Source: Crossaster papposus (Eukaryota > Echinodermata > Asteroidea > Velatida > Solasteridae). Taken from it: a stretch of DNA of 64,000 nucleotides. Below, piece after piece: positions 47,535 to 58,957 of this stretch. Each line of letters starts with the position of its first letter. Positions within the stretch are counted from its first letter, which is position 1. The notes beneath the pieces are model-generated. The model made no database searches, was not told the DNA's origin, and saw nothing but the letters and a program-made list of their open reading frames with translations. Location of the stretch: contig JBAIAA010000890.1 of assembly GCA_037893245.1 (NCBI GenBank), positions 1,054,001 through 1,118,000 of the forward strand, given 5' to 3'. Made by a program: the position numbers and the translations under genes.

Positions 47535-50500
47535 CATTGATCTCCATATAGACTGGATAGGACAACGCGTATGTGTTTGTGCACAAACGCGTGATCCGAA
47601 ACAATGGCGGCGTGCTTACTGCAGCGGGTAAACGCGGCATGTGTATTCACTCTGGAAACTAGTCAAGTAGTTATCGAGTTAATCGGATTTTTTTCGTATG
47701 GGGGTTATAAGGAACTTAAGCGCTCTACCAATAAAATCATTAAAAAACATTAAATTAACTAACGAATAACGATAGGGAGTCATGCAGACCTAACACAGCC
47801 AGCTTTTTCACACTTTCTTGATATGTAGGCCTAGGTCTACTATTTTTTTCCTGTAATGTAGCCTACACTTTTGGCCCTTCCCTGAACCTGGTTTCCAGTA
47901 TATTGCTCTTTTATTTTACCACCCCTATAGGTCGTTTCATAGTTCAGTTGGAGACAGACACAGAGTGAATTTAATGGTCGTATTGAATTTCTAAAATGAC
48001 ATAGAACACTCATAGGGCATACAACCATGGAAGAACGAGATTGAACCGCACAAGAACAATTATATTTATATTTTAAATGCAAAACAAATTTATTTATAAA
48101 CAGCAATACAAAAAGCAAAAATTAAAATCATTTAAAGTGGAGTTACTTATATAAACATTCAAAATTATAAAACGATGACGACAACTGAATTAATGAAGGA
48201 ATGTTATTCAAAACTTTTGCACCAGCATACTTATACGACTGCTTAAACAAATCAATATTGGGTTTATTTAGGGAAAACGAAATTTAAAGAGCAGCATTTC
48301 TGGTATTAAAGCCATGTCTATCGAAATACATTTCAATGTCATTACAAAATCTAATTAGAGCAATCCCATGAACACATTTATACATTGAACAGGCTAAGAA
48401 GAAATCTCTTCTTATTTCTAGAGTTTGCCAAGTAATTGTTGAATAATGTCTTTGCCATGATAATTAACATAGTCAAAATTATTAGAGACAATCCAAGCAG
48501 CTCTTTTTTTGCAATCTAAGAAGAGCCTTTTTACTGGTCAGGGAACAATTTTCCAACACGGAACAAGCGTAGTCAAAACATGGTTGAATGTCCGTCTTAT
48601 AAAGAGTGTCAAGTAACTGACTATATTAATAGTATGTCTAAGTCGGGATAATAAAAATACATGTACTTTGTAGGCAATTAATTTACAGAGATTTCTTACA
48701 TGTGGTTTCCAAGTGAGGTTATTATCAACTTCAAATACCGAACAGTTTACTTGTTCAAGCTGGGTGCCTTCACTCAAGAACAATATTCAATTTGTCAGAA
48801 TCGTTAGTTTGGAGGAGATTGCAAAAGCATGATTTTAGTTTAATTTTGATAAATGCACGAAGTCTATTATTATTATACCAAGTAAAATGTCTAAAATATT
48901 AGATTGTAACACCCGGTTTGTATCATGGACATTATTTCCTGTCACATAAATAACATCATCATCTGCGAAGATATTACAAGTACTAAAATTAAAATTGTGT
49001 GAAATGTCATTAATAAAAATAATGAACAATATAGGACCTAGTACACTCCCCTGTGGAACCCCAACAGTAATATCATTAGAGTTGGATAATTTATCATGGC
49101 AACTCACAACTTGTTTCCTATTTAGGATGTAATTCGTAAACCATTTATGTTCATTACCTGACGCACCGTACTCAGTTTAAAAATAAGAGATCATGATCAA
49201 TGGTATAAAAACCTTTAGATATATCAAGAAAACAAGAGCCAGCAACCTCATGTTAATTAAAAGCTTCATACAAATCATCAATTACACGATGCAAGCTAAA
49301 TTAAGTAGGATTAACAAAAATGCAAACTGATCAACATTAATCATATCATTATAGATTTGTGTAGTTCGAGCAAACTTCCAATCATCTGCAACAAAACCAG
49401 TCACGAGGGACATAATAACAATGTGACAAAGAGACTTATGAATATAAGGAGAGGCTAATCTCAGCAATTGGTATCAAAATAAAGAACATCCAAGTTGCTG
49501 TCAATTAATGATAAGATGAGATGAAGCGTAAACAATTGTATCATCTGGTTTGTGAGTGCATTCAGGATTCTTCCAATTCAGAGGGTTCTGTGAACGATTC
49601 AGAACGATCCAGACAGTAAAATAATAAATTATTCATATCAACACAATTTAGATCAGGATGGATACTCTTTACATACTTGCTATTACCTGTAACTTTATGA
49701 ACTTCTTTCCATTATTGTTTAGGGGAATTGTTGTACTTTGTGGACACCTGATCGAAATAATCACGTTTAGATTTCATAATAGACATGACAAGATTTCTGG
49801 TCTTCTTATACTCAGCTAAATGAGTCACGGCGATTTTTTTTAATTGAATGAGCTTTTAAAAATGATACAAATCCCTCTTATACATCAATTTAATAATACA
49901 AGAGGTCATCCAGGGACAGTAATCTCAGCTCTGCCCATCGCTTCAGTTTAGGTTCGTCTTCTTTCTCCAGGACCTGTAGCCTACAGCATTCTGACTCCAA
50001 ATGGTTTGAGCACACTGACCGCAGCCAGCTGCAGCTCGGTGGCAATACAATGTGGACGTCTTACAGTTACACGCACATGTCACCGCTTTCTAGCCGGTTG
50101 TTTTTCTGAGGAAATTAGGTGGGAAATAACTCAAAATTAATCAAACAATATAGGCCTACGCATTTTGGTTATTTACTTATTAAGTAGGCCTATTGCTAGG
50201 CCTAAATAACAGGCAAGTTTTACAAGGGTGCAACTCGAATGCATTTAAAAAAATGTTTTTCAACGGACTCTCTGCAATTCGAACAACTTAAACGTCGATT
50301 TGTCGCCGTACTCTGAAGCTACGGGAAATAATAAAGCGTCCGCGAGTGTGTATATACACTAGACCATACATTTACGTAACATCAGTAGTAGCAGTAGCAT
50401 CAAAAACGACTTACTTGTAAAATAATAGTCCATATTCCCGACTCAATGGACATCCTTCTCCGGGCACTTCACTGCTGCGCAGACCATAACCATTGTTCTT

Positions 50501-50710
50501 ATCTATTTTAAACAATTTGGGTGCAAAATCCTGTTTTTCCTCCAAATGTGACGAATTTAAGAAAAAAAGTCTTCCACTTTTCAAAAAACTTCCATAAGTC
50601 GTGCACAAACGCGGTCGCGTCACGTTCGTTCTTAACCCTTTGAAAAAAACACGCGCGCGTACGCCATTTAGACGCGAAGGCCTATCCAGTCTATATAATG
50701 GAGATCAATG
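47535..50710. mobile_element. second P-like element inserted in the P element's right target duplication
   Basis: The ends are inverted: left CATTGATCTCCATATAGACT (47535 on), right (reverse complement) CATTGATCTCCATTATATAG (to 50710), 27 of 30 bp with a 3-bp gap. A perfect 8-bp duplication GTGGGCAG flanks it (47527-47534 and 50711-50718). The 8-bp duplication, the CA start and the ATAGAC word shared with the larger element's ends suggest a P-superfamily non-autonomous element. Its interior is dominated by a LINE fragment and has no P transposase. Confidence 0.88.
48300..49960 (-). pseudogene. LINE reverse transcriptase fragment
   Basis: The minus strand encodes ITVGVPQGSVLGPILFIIFINDI (about 49010-49080) and CNIFADDDVIYV (about 48950), the RT motifs of Jockey/CR1-like non-LTR retrotransposons, followed by LTWKPHVRNLCK and a hydrophobic tail (about 48560-48720). 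Several frames and stops interrupt it, and no endonuclease domain is visible. It lies wholly inside the 47535-50710 element, so it inserted there or was carried in. Confidence 0.8.
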
Positions 50711-50718
50711 GTGGGCAG

Positions 50719-51915
50719 GCACGGCTGTTTCGAGCGTTTAAAACAGCGCCCTCAGTTGTTCGAATTTAGCCAGGCTAAAAAATGTCCGTTGCGGGTCGCG
50801 ACTGTTCACTGCATTTGCATTGTACAGAGCTTTATGTCAAATGCAAATGTTGACCTTTGACCTTTAGCGGAATTGTAATCGGTAGATCGGCAATTTGAAT
50901 ATGCAAGTTCCTTTAAATCCTTATTTGGTCAATATTTTGTGATGTCATACCATTTGTGGGCATATGATTGGCTTATTTTTGCATTAAAAGAATCGGGATC
51001 GACGACGTGACTCTCGTGGAAAAGTCCAGAAACTACGTGTGATGTACGAAAATTCTCCAGAAACAGCAGATGTTTTCGTTAGTTTTGAAATTTTTGAAGG
51101 TCAAAACCAAAGTTACATCGGTGAATGGAGATATTTATCGGAGGGTGTTATAAGAGTAAGTAGCGGGCAATGGCAATTTAGAGGAATATTAACGGTTTTG
51201 TTCCTAGCAATTAGCATTTTGCGACAATTGTTCAGATTGTCGTGCGCTGTATATCACATCATGTATAGTTTGCACGTGTTTGTGTACGTACGGTACATGT
51301 AATTTGTACATGTGTACATGTAATGTATGTATTTACAGGTACGTGCACTTTAACATAGGCCTAGGTGATTTTCTCATGCGTCATACGTACATCAAAACAT
51401 GTTGAACTCGGACATGCAACTATTTAAAATACACATAGAACCATAGAGCAAGGAAGAAACTACACTATTGTTTAATTGTGTTATTGGTAGGCAAAATGAT
51501 CATGTTCCTAACATAATTCAGCATATTACTTGTAATAATATTAAATGTTAAAAAAACTTGCAACCTCAGATTTCTAAATAGGCATCTCAGAAAAGGTCAG
51601 GCTTTTGCACAATGTGGAAAACTAAAATAAATAAATTTGGGACTGATCAATGTGTTCAATTTTGTGAGGAGGATCTTGTACTTGTAGGCCTTGTAATTTA
51701 ATATTTGTTTTAATCCGTTTGTTTGTGCTAAAGTTACTTTTTCTTTGTGAGGACACGTACGTTTGCAAAACAGTATTGGCTCAAGACAGACTTTTTAATT
51801 TTGTTGCTTCATTTTCACATTGAAGGAGCATATATCAATGTGAATTTTATATTTTTAATTGGAATAACTTGTTGCTATCATATACATTATTATGCTCCTG
51901 TGCTATATTCTTCTT
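50719..51915. other. stretch left of the RAG1-like gene; one possible short exon
   Basis: No kelch-type or other RAG2-like sequence is visible. A plus-strand start at 51039-51042 gives about 40 codons (YENSPETADVFVSFEIFEGQ and on) that run into a GTAAGT donor at about 51155. No following exon was recognised. CATGTAC-type repeats occur at 51275-51330. The AATAAATAAAT near 51627 on the other strand is unremarkable. Confidence 0.3.
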
Positions 51916-54900
51916 TTAATCTTCCTTTTTGCATGACGTCTGGATGCACGCCCGTACTTCGGGCGTAGTTGTGGTGTGATGACGTCGCATGATGCTGAGT
52001 AGCTTCTGGAGCGGATCTCGCATACCTTGAACAACTCGTCCTGCCCTGTTAAACTCAGTATGTACAAGTTCCCCTCCCTGTTCGTTAAGAAGACCAAACC
52101 CTACTTTGTACATAGCAAGCTGCTGTGTTGCATGGTCTTCCAGCATATGCATTTTGGGGCTGATGTTTACACTTGGAAATGAGGACCTGAAGCACCGCAT
52201 AAATTCTCGAATGCTGACATCTACAACAGAGTGCAAACCAAATGAGTTTATAATAAACAGACTATCAAGAAAAGTTAAATGGTGAAATAAGAAGATAAAA
52301 CAAAGTTGAGCTGGATAAGTAAGTATCTAAATAATAAAGCTACATTTTGAGTTAAAATTACAGTAGGTAAGCACAACTCAAAAGTATGAACACTTTTTTC
52401 ACAGGTGTAGCTCCCTGGTATATGCGACGTTTTGATGAATTCAACTTTGACTAGCAAGTAACACCCGAGGTCAGAAGAACGCAAGATAAACAGACCCAAC
52501 TGAAGAGGAGAGACCAGCTTGAGTAGGTAGAAGATAACCTTATTTTGCATCAGCTGCATGGTCGCAGACAATACAGGGTGCCAACACTTACCAATTTTCA
52601 TGTTGTCCTCGGGTGTGACTGGATTTGTGTGATTTATTCCATTATGAATATCAGCAAACTTGAGAAAAATTTCCTCAAATTTGTTACAGATATTTGCTGC
52701 TTCCCGACTTAACCTTTCCATTGCAGCAATGGGAATGTCATCAGATTTTGTGCTTGCAACAATTTTTGATGGCACAGATGTTAAATCTTTGATGACGTGT
52801 ACCTGTAAGCAAACAATTAAAATAATAATACAAATAATAATATTTATGCGGAATTACTTAATGCAGCTCAATATGCATTGTACCGACAACACACTAAAGC
52901 CAGTGCTCACCTGACAACACTTATGAACATGATTTCCCACGAAGGATTTGCCATGATAGGCTTGTCGGCAAACCTTGTGTTTGACGAGAGCACCATCAAG
53001 ACTGCTGGCTATTGGTCCTGTACCAAAAGGGAGCTGTGCGTTTTGGGATTGTTCCTTAAAAAAAAATATAAAAACAAATTATGACATGTGAACACATTGT
53101 TTTTACATGTTGTTTATGTGCATACTTGAAAACCACATGTATGTGAATAAGTGTAAACAATCCATATTTGAATATATCTCACCAAGTCATTAATCTCAGC
53201 TCGAAGTTGCCCAGCTTTGTGGATAGTCTCTCTGAATACATTGTTTGCATGACCTTGTAGCTGATGGAGAGGAAGGTCATCCCCTAACTGCTCAAGTTGA
53301 TCCCTCTTCATTTCAAGGCGAGTCTGTACATCTTGCTGTCTGTTGAACTCAGCTGTTACAGCATGGTCAAAATTGTTTTCATCATCATTGTCATCTGCAC
53401 CCTCAACTCGCAGCTTAAACAACTTAGTGTCAAGATTGTGGCATTCCAGCTCGTACCGGTCAAACAGCTTCTTGAATACTCCAAGTGAGATGTGCAGGCT
53501 TGGCAAAATAACCTGTTTTTCATAAGGTAACAAACATAAACATTAACAACAAAAATTGATATACATGTACTTGTGCAGATAACTTTGCAGTGACATGTAC
53601 ATGCATACTTTAGAGAGAGATTCAGATTACTGTAGTTTACACGTACATGGTCAATGTCGATGTTCAGCACTGGGGAATCGATGACACTGAAGGATACATC
53701 CTTGGCTCTGTTTCGTCTACAGCCATCTTTTACAAAAAGATTGTAGTTGTGGCGTATAGACTGAAGTGTCCTATTGGTGGATGAACCCCTGTCATCAATA
53801 GGCTTCTGCATCATTTCCTTGCTGGCCAAGCAGTAAAGGCAACAGTATCAAGCTTTTGGGAAAAACAAATTTGAAAAGGACCAATACTTAAAATGCTACT
53901 TTACACATTAAATGGAAAAACAATGGAAATGCACAATGTACACATTTTATGCATTACCATTTGCTCCATTGATGCCAAACAGCTTCGTTAAGAGCTCGTA
54001 GTCACCGAAGCAGAACAGATGAATGGTGTGCCCTCTGAAAATAATAAAAAATGGATAGCCAAAAATGAATTTGCATGACACCATATTGATAATGTCTGAT
54101 TAAATCGGGTAGAGTTTTCAGCAACAATACGTACATCACAAAGATCCACAGGTCAATCTTAAAAATACAAAGAAACCAAAAATGAGAAAAATTGGAACTT
54201 ACTTCCATTGTCGTTCACTCAGTTTGTTGATCTGGCTGGTGATTTTTGGCAATGTTCTTTTCAAATTCTGGATGGAGTAATTGCCCTCATTGACGATTTG
54301 ATATTCCATCTTAAAAGATGAACCACCTTTATCACCCCCAATTTTGACCCAAATTTCACTTGGGGGAATGACACCATTGTGCCAGGTCAGAGAGCCACAC
54401 CTGTAAAAGCATATCAAACAAAATTAAAGCAATCAGTTTTTCTCAAATTTATGTACATGTATGTACATCTAGTTTATTATTTTGATACTTACTCGTGCAG
54501 TCTGTCAAGGTAATCAAACACGTACCATCTTGCCAATATCATTCACGTAGGCATAGGGTACCATCCGTATTTCAAAGCCTCGAGCCGCATCGGCTTTAGT
54601 ACTTGGAAACATCAACTCCACCATCTCTCCCTCTAGATAGTCCTTTAGTAGCTCCTTCTGCTGACTTCTCATTGACCTTTCTGATGGTATTGTCGATCCA
54701 ACATACCTGTCACATAAAGACATATTTGAAAAAAAACAGATAAATTTGAATGTACATGTCACATTTTAGAACATTAAAGACTTATTTCATAAAATAATGT
54801 TGACATTTAATACTAATTTTGTCTAATGTACTTTTATTTTAGATAGATGAAATGGTACCTACCTTCGTATTTTCCTGACCTGGTCCCATGCGAGGTGGCA

Positions 54901-55068
54901 GTCTCTCATCATAGCCAAGGCTCTGTTTGCTTGCTGTTGTTTGGACGTGGAAGTTGAGGTCTTTTGACTTTCTTGTGTGTCACTTTTTTTCAGTATTTTC
55001 ACATTGGAACAAGGTGCATCACATTCTTGCTCTCGCTTGTTTTTAGACACCTGTTGAATATGTGCAGG
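51916..55068 (-). pseudogene. RAG1-like DDE transposase, catalytic core exons
   Basis: Exons: 54863-55068, 54493-54706, 54203-54400, 53958-54034, 53647-53852, 53183-53512, 52911-53054, 52592-52802, 51916-52221, all GT-AG. First Asp: VKIGGDKGGSSFK (codon 54331-54333), matching RAG1 D600. Second Asp: FCFGDYELLTKLFG (54001-54003), matching D708. A CCLYC zinc pair follows, then LPSLHISLGVFKKLF, LVKHKVCRQAYHGKSFVGN with HVHKCCQ, and Glu in NEQGGELVHTEFN (52069-52071), matching E962. So the DDE triad and the C2/H2 zinc elements are present. Lesions: a one-base frameshift near 54524 (DIGKM to YVFDYLDRL) and an in-frame TGA at 53848-53850 that a C-to-T change in CGA would explain. The end lacks the long vertebrate C-tail. 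The core could be RAG/Transib or CMC/Chapaev type. Confidence 0.85.
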
Positions 55069-55207
55069 CTGATGGGGAAAAGTTAAGAGTGGACTAATGC
55101 AATTTGTATACAAACTAGTGAATAACAGTTAGCTCGCATTGTAGTAAACACTACCAAATATATGTATCGTTATGAAATTGTTGCGATTTTAAATCTCTAT
55201 TTCTTAC

Positions 55208-56244
55208 CCGTCCTCCTGTGTTCAAAGTTGCCTCTTTGTTGAGCTGTTGTAGCTTCAGCCATGTCCACGTGTCAGTTGAACGCTCTATTTCATAAGGAAT
55301 TGGTTGTCCCCTTTGGTGTTTAAGTGCCTCCTCTCTTAAAATTCTTGCTGCGTTTATCACTGATAACGACTCTGATAACGATTCTTGACTATTTACAAAA
55401 TCATGCGACCTGACAATTTTCACCTTTGGTAGAGGAGTTGGGGGATTTTCACAAGTATGATAAACTATTTTTTCAAATTTCTTTCCAATTTTGTTGCACT
55501 GGGTACAAACTAGATGTAAGTTGTTTAGCTGTACATTAAGGATCCTAGAACTGCGGGATACTTGGTGAAAATCAATCTGTTCCTTGCATACCGGACATGG
55601 TACTTCCAACTGTTTTTGGAACTGAAAGTACTTGGTGAGGCACTCTACACAAAAATTGTCTTCACAAGGAGACTGCAAGCAAGGGGATGGCAATAAACAA
55701 AGACAGATGGGACATGTAAAAAGTGAATGTTCCTCCCGTCTTCCAAGTATCTCGACGTATGGATCAGACTCGGTGACATGCCAATAATGTCAAAGAATAT
55801 GTTGTTTGATACGGCAAAAAATGGTAGATCATTGAGTAAGCTGGATGAAAATTGTTTTCCAACAACTCGTTTCCTTTTAGGGGGTCGTCCAGCTTTGAGT
55901 GATAGTTCGAACCGTTCACATACAGCACAACTACCAACTCTATGGTGTTTTGCCCAAACTATTTCAGGTCTGCTCACATTAGTACTGTAATCTTGTGTTT
56001 GTGCCTTGTAGTGCCTTACTTTCCTGGAACAGTTTTCACAGAGAGAATTGGGGTGTTGATCTTGGACATCATTCCATGTGCTTATCTGAAAGACAGCAAA
56101 AATGTCCTTCCTGTTGTCCTTGCACAAAGTGGGTCCTTGTTTTGCGATTGTCAGTTGCCTGGCTGATGCAGTTCTACCCCCACATACTCGACACAGTTTA
56201 GAAATAATCTCTCTGTGGTGATCAAAACTCCAAGCTCTGTACAT
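55208..56244 (-). pseudogene. RAG1-like N-terminus: RAG1-type zinc motifs plus RING finger
   Basis: The minus strand starts MYRAWSFDHHREIISKLCRV. It follows the order of the RAG1 N-terminal region: CRVCGG, FAVFQISTWNDVQDQHPNSL, CENCSRKVRHYK, SCAVCERFELSL, then the basic RPPKRKRVVGK, as in the importin-binding part of RAG1. Next comes a RING-like finger, CPICLCLL, CEDNFCVECL, PCPVCKEQ, and a further CTQC...HTC pair as in the zinc dimerisation domain. The exon ends at 55208 with CGG|GTAAGA, in phase with the core exons. The two halves are in different frames: the switch lies about 55760-55800, and no AG-bounded intron explains it convincingly, so it looks like an indel. In RAG1 this part supports ubiquitin ligation and nuclear import. 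Confidence 0.82.
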
Positions 56245-56641
56245 ATTTAGCCTTCAGCATAGCAAAACTTGTAAACCGTAATTTATAATAAAATAGTAAA
56301 TTATAGTAACTTTAATACCAAGAACAAATTTACGTGACTGATTTTGTGTGTTGACCCTGCCTCTTGCGCGTGGAGCATATACGTACATGTACGTACGTAC
56401 ATGCGTGTACATGTACATGTACGTGTTTAAACTTCGCGCGCTATGTCTGTGTATGAGGAGCTCGACCAGTGGAGTCAACTCGACCGGTACTGGAACAGTG
56501 CACGATGCGCCGCGCCACGTCGGTCTCCTGCATCATGCATGCAGCCGCGTGGCCGTCGCGCACCGCGATGTGTTCCGTGGCGCATAACATGCCGTGCATG
56601 CCATAGAGCTATAACAACATATTTTATTTGTAGCTCCACGC
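56245..56641. other. upstream flank of the RAG1-like gene
   Basis: Probable 5' flank and promoter of the minus-strand gene. It contains a dense ACGTACATGTACGTACGTAC run (about 56382-56427) and a GC-rich block at 56490-56600. I found no terminal repeat matching 50719-51900, so the borders of any RAG-type transposon are not defined. Confidence 0.4.
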
Positions 56642-57367
56642 CAGGGGGGGGCGGAGGGGGGGCCCTTCGAGGCTGTGATTGCGAAACGCTGGGGTACCGT
56701 CCATTCTCAAAATAGGGGGAACAATTTTCTCACGGGAAAAATTAAGAGTTTTTGGCATCCAATCTTAAAATCTTGTCTTTTGTAGTTGTACAACGTTGTT
56801 ATTTACCTTAATTTTTATCATCCAATGACAACATTTGTATTGAAAATGAAAAAAAGCAGTCGAAATTTTTTTACGTTGACGTACCGTTGATGCACGTAGA
56901 GATTGTGCACAAATACTCAAACGACGTTGACAAATACCTCCCCTAAAAAGGGCAATAATAATCGATAAATTGTGAAAAATCGTGCTTCGAACCCACTCAT
57001 TTTTTTCCATTGATACGTTAAAAAAGGATGTAGCAGTGATATACTGAATTTTTAAAAAAATCTGCCTGTGAACCCCTTGCGTTTTATCGTGTTGTTTTCG
57101 AACGAAAATAGCAGAAAATGACATCGCCCCAACAAAAATTCGTGTAGATCGTGCCTGTGTACCTGGCTTTGCGGACGTTGCATGAATCACTGAAATCGGG
57201 TAGCGAGCGCGGAGAAAATTTGTACGTGTTTCAATGGTGCGCTTCGCGGTAGCGATCTATACGTATTTACTGTGTGAGATGTGTGGCTCATGAGCGTGGA
57301 AGAATGAATGAGATACATTTCAACGTTGGTGGCGCACTTTGTTGGGCCCCCCCTCCGCCCCCCCCTG
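56642..57367. mobile_element. 726-bp hAT-type MITE with G-rich ends and 8-bp duplication
   Basis: The left end CAGGGGGGGGCGGAGGGGGG pairs with the right end CCCCCCTCCGCCCCCCCCTG. CTCCACGC flanks both sides (56634-56641 and 57368-57375). CAG/CTG termini and an 8-bp duplication fit hAT. The interior has no transposase. The G-rich ends could form quadruplexes. Confidence 0.85.
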
Positions 57368-57375
57368 CTCCACGC

Positions 57376-58154
57376 CTGGTCATGCCTGCAATAGATTCGT
57401 GCCTAAAATAGGCAATACTACACGCTGGCGCTACGCTGTTAAACAAGTCGAAGTCGATTTGTATCGACGGTCGAGTTGTCTCAAGTCGAGTTTTCCCAAC
57501 GGTCGAGTTGTCCAAATTTTCTGTGTATATAGTTTTTGCGAAGTCTCCACGCGAAATGAATCGTGATTTTTTTGGGAAACCTTTGCCCGTTTTAAAGAAA
57601 TTGCGTCATTGCCCGCCTAATTTTGTTCAATAAATTTACAAAATAGGTCTTTCTCTGCCTGTAACTGAGTTTTTATATTTTACATAAATCTACAACTGTA
57701 AGAAAATAGGCTTTCAAAACAACACTAAACGTTAATTGGTTTTTTTCGAATTCTGTTGACTTTTTACGAAAGTTAAGGTTTTAAAGTTCGTTTAATACAA
57801 TTTTTCCACACAAAAAAGACACGATAGTATCAAAAGATGAAAGAACTCTTAATGTTTTAAAATCAGCGCCGACTGAAAAAGATATATTCAAAGGTTTGAA
57901 GGTGTAAAATTGACTAAGAAAGTAATTTTTCGTCGTTTGCTTTAGCGGCAAAGTGAGTCGCCATGTTGGTGCGTGACGTCACGCTTCATCACTGGAGTAA
58001 TGTTTGTGCAATTATTTGAACAATCGCACCAAAGGAACTTGTTTACACACTGTCTATGGCGGCAGGACAGCCGTGCAGGCCGGCCGGCTTGCCGGCCTAC
58101 GAACCCTAGCGCGCGCCGCGCCTGACCGGGGGCGGGGCGGCGCAGCCTACCCTA
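57376..58154. other. non-coding stretch, no gene seen
   Basis: It contains three GTCGAGTTGTC/CAAGTCGAGTT words near 57440-57510 and a GTGACGTCACGC palindrome at about 57974. A GC-rich patch (58070-58150) includes GGCCGGCCGG. Neither strand has a recognisable coding segment. Confidence 0.4.
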
Positions 58155-58638
58155 GGGGTGCACTGTCCTAATTGAAGGGAGAATTTCTCCGCGGTCTCAT
58201 TAGCATGAAATGTGCCCCCACAATTTCTTTTGAAAAAAGAGTCCGTTTGGTAAAAGAAATGGTGGGATTGTGTAAATTTAGCATGGGATCAACTCCCTGG
58301 TTTCTGAGCTTCAATCTGAAGGCAGACTTGACAAAATTACGGTTGAAAAATGGGTCCTAATTGCCCAAGAACGTGGAGGGATGCCATTTGTAAAATGGCT
58401 GCGTGCAGGCTGGGAAAGTATCACTTTTCGGGAGGTGAGTTTCTTTTGGTGTGAATATTAAAAAATGTAATTGGCTAACCCACCCAAAATTGAAAATAAA
58501 TGGAAAGATAAAGGCCAAGACAATAATCTGATTGTTGTTTGATAAACCCCAGTGATGTTGGTTTGCATGAAACTTGGCCCTAAACTTTGTTTATTTTACA
58601 CTGTTTTCAATGGGACTTGAATTAGGACAGTGCACCCC
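58155..58638. mobile_element. MITE family 1, copy B (484 bp)
   Basis: Collinear with 17904-18376. Ends: left GGGGTGCACTGTCCTAATT, right AATTAGGACAGTGCACCCC, an almost perfect inverted pair. The flanks are CCTA and TAGG, which leaves TA on both sides and is compatible with a TA duplication. Confidence 0.82.
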
Positions 58639-58818
58639 TAGGCCCCGTGCTCCTAACATTGTAGGCGTCTGTATGCAGGTCGTTGTACTAGCAATCGACG
58701 ATCTCGTTCGTGCTGGCGTACTACGTATGAAGCTTGAAGTACATAGTTCATGCAAAATGATGCAACCCCCTTCCCCTCCGTCAGTTTGGTGTTTGCTTGT
58801 GATAGTGATTACCTTTTT

Positions 58819-58910
58819 GGCTTTTTCGCAATTTTGCGAAAAAGCCTTTGTTTTTGTTCTTATTTTTTTTTTTTTTTTTTTTGGCTTTTTCGCAATTTTG
58901 CGAAAAAGCC
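58819..58910. repeat. two GGCTTTTTCGC hairpins followed by T tracts
   Basis: GGCTTTTTCGCAATTTTGCG closing with AAAAAGCC forms a perfect stem-loop at 58819-58846 and again at 58883-58910. Each is followed by TTTGTTTTTGTTCT and a long T run. Two further copies with shorter loops are at 61319-61344 and 61379-61405. It resembles a small hairpin repeat spread together with the A/B array. Confidence 0.8.
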
Positions 58911-58957
58911 TTTGTTTTTGTTCTGATTTTTTTTTTTCTTCTTTTTTTTTCTTTTAG

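Noticed and set aside
48835..49107. RT-containing frame as part of the P-like element's own machinery
   Set aside because: The GVPQGSVLGP and ADD motifs are those of a LINE. P-superfamily elements do not encode RT, so it is an insertion.
56443..56715. Plus-strand frame starting MSVYEELDQWSQL as a gene upstream of the RAG1-like locus
   Set aside because: It runs into the G-tract end of the MITE, has no recognisable domain, and the sequence is GC-rich low complexity.
50719..58154. Terminal inverted repeats and 5-bp duplication of a RAG transposon
   Set aside because: I compared the flanks on both sides of the RAG1-like gene for CAC-starting inverted ends and found no convincing pair, so no element boundary is claimed.
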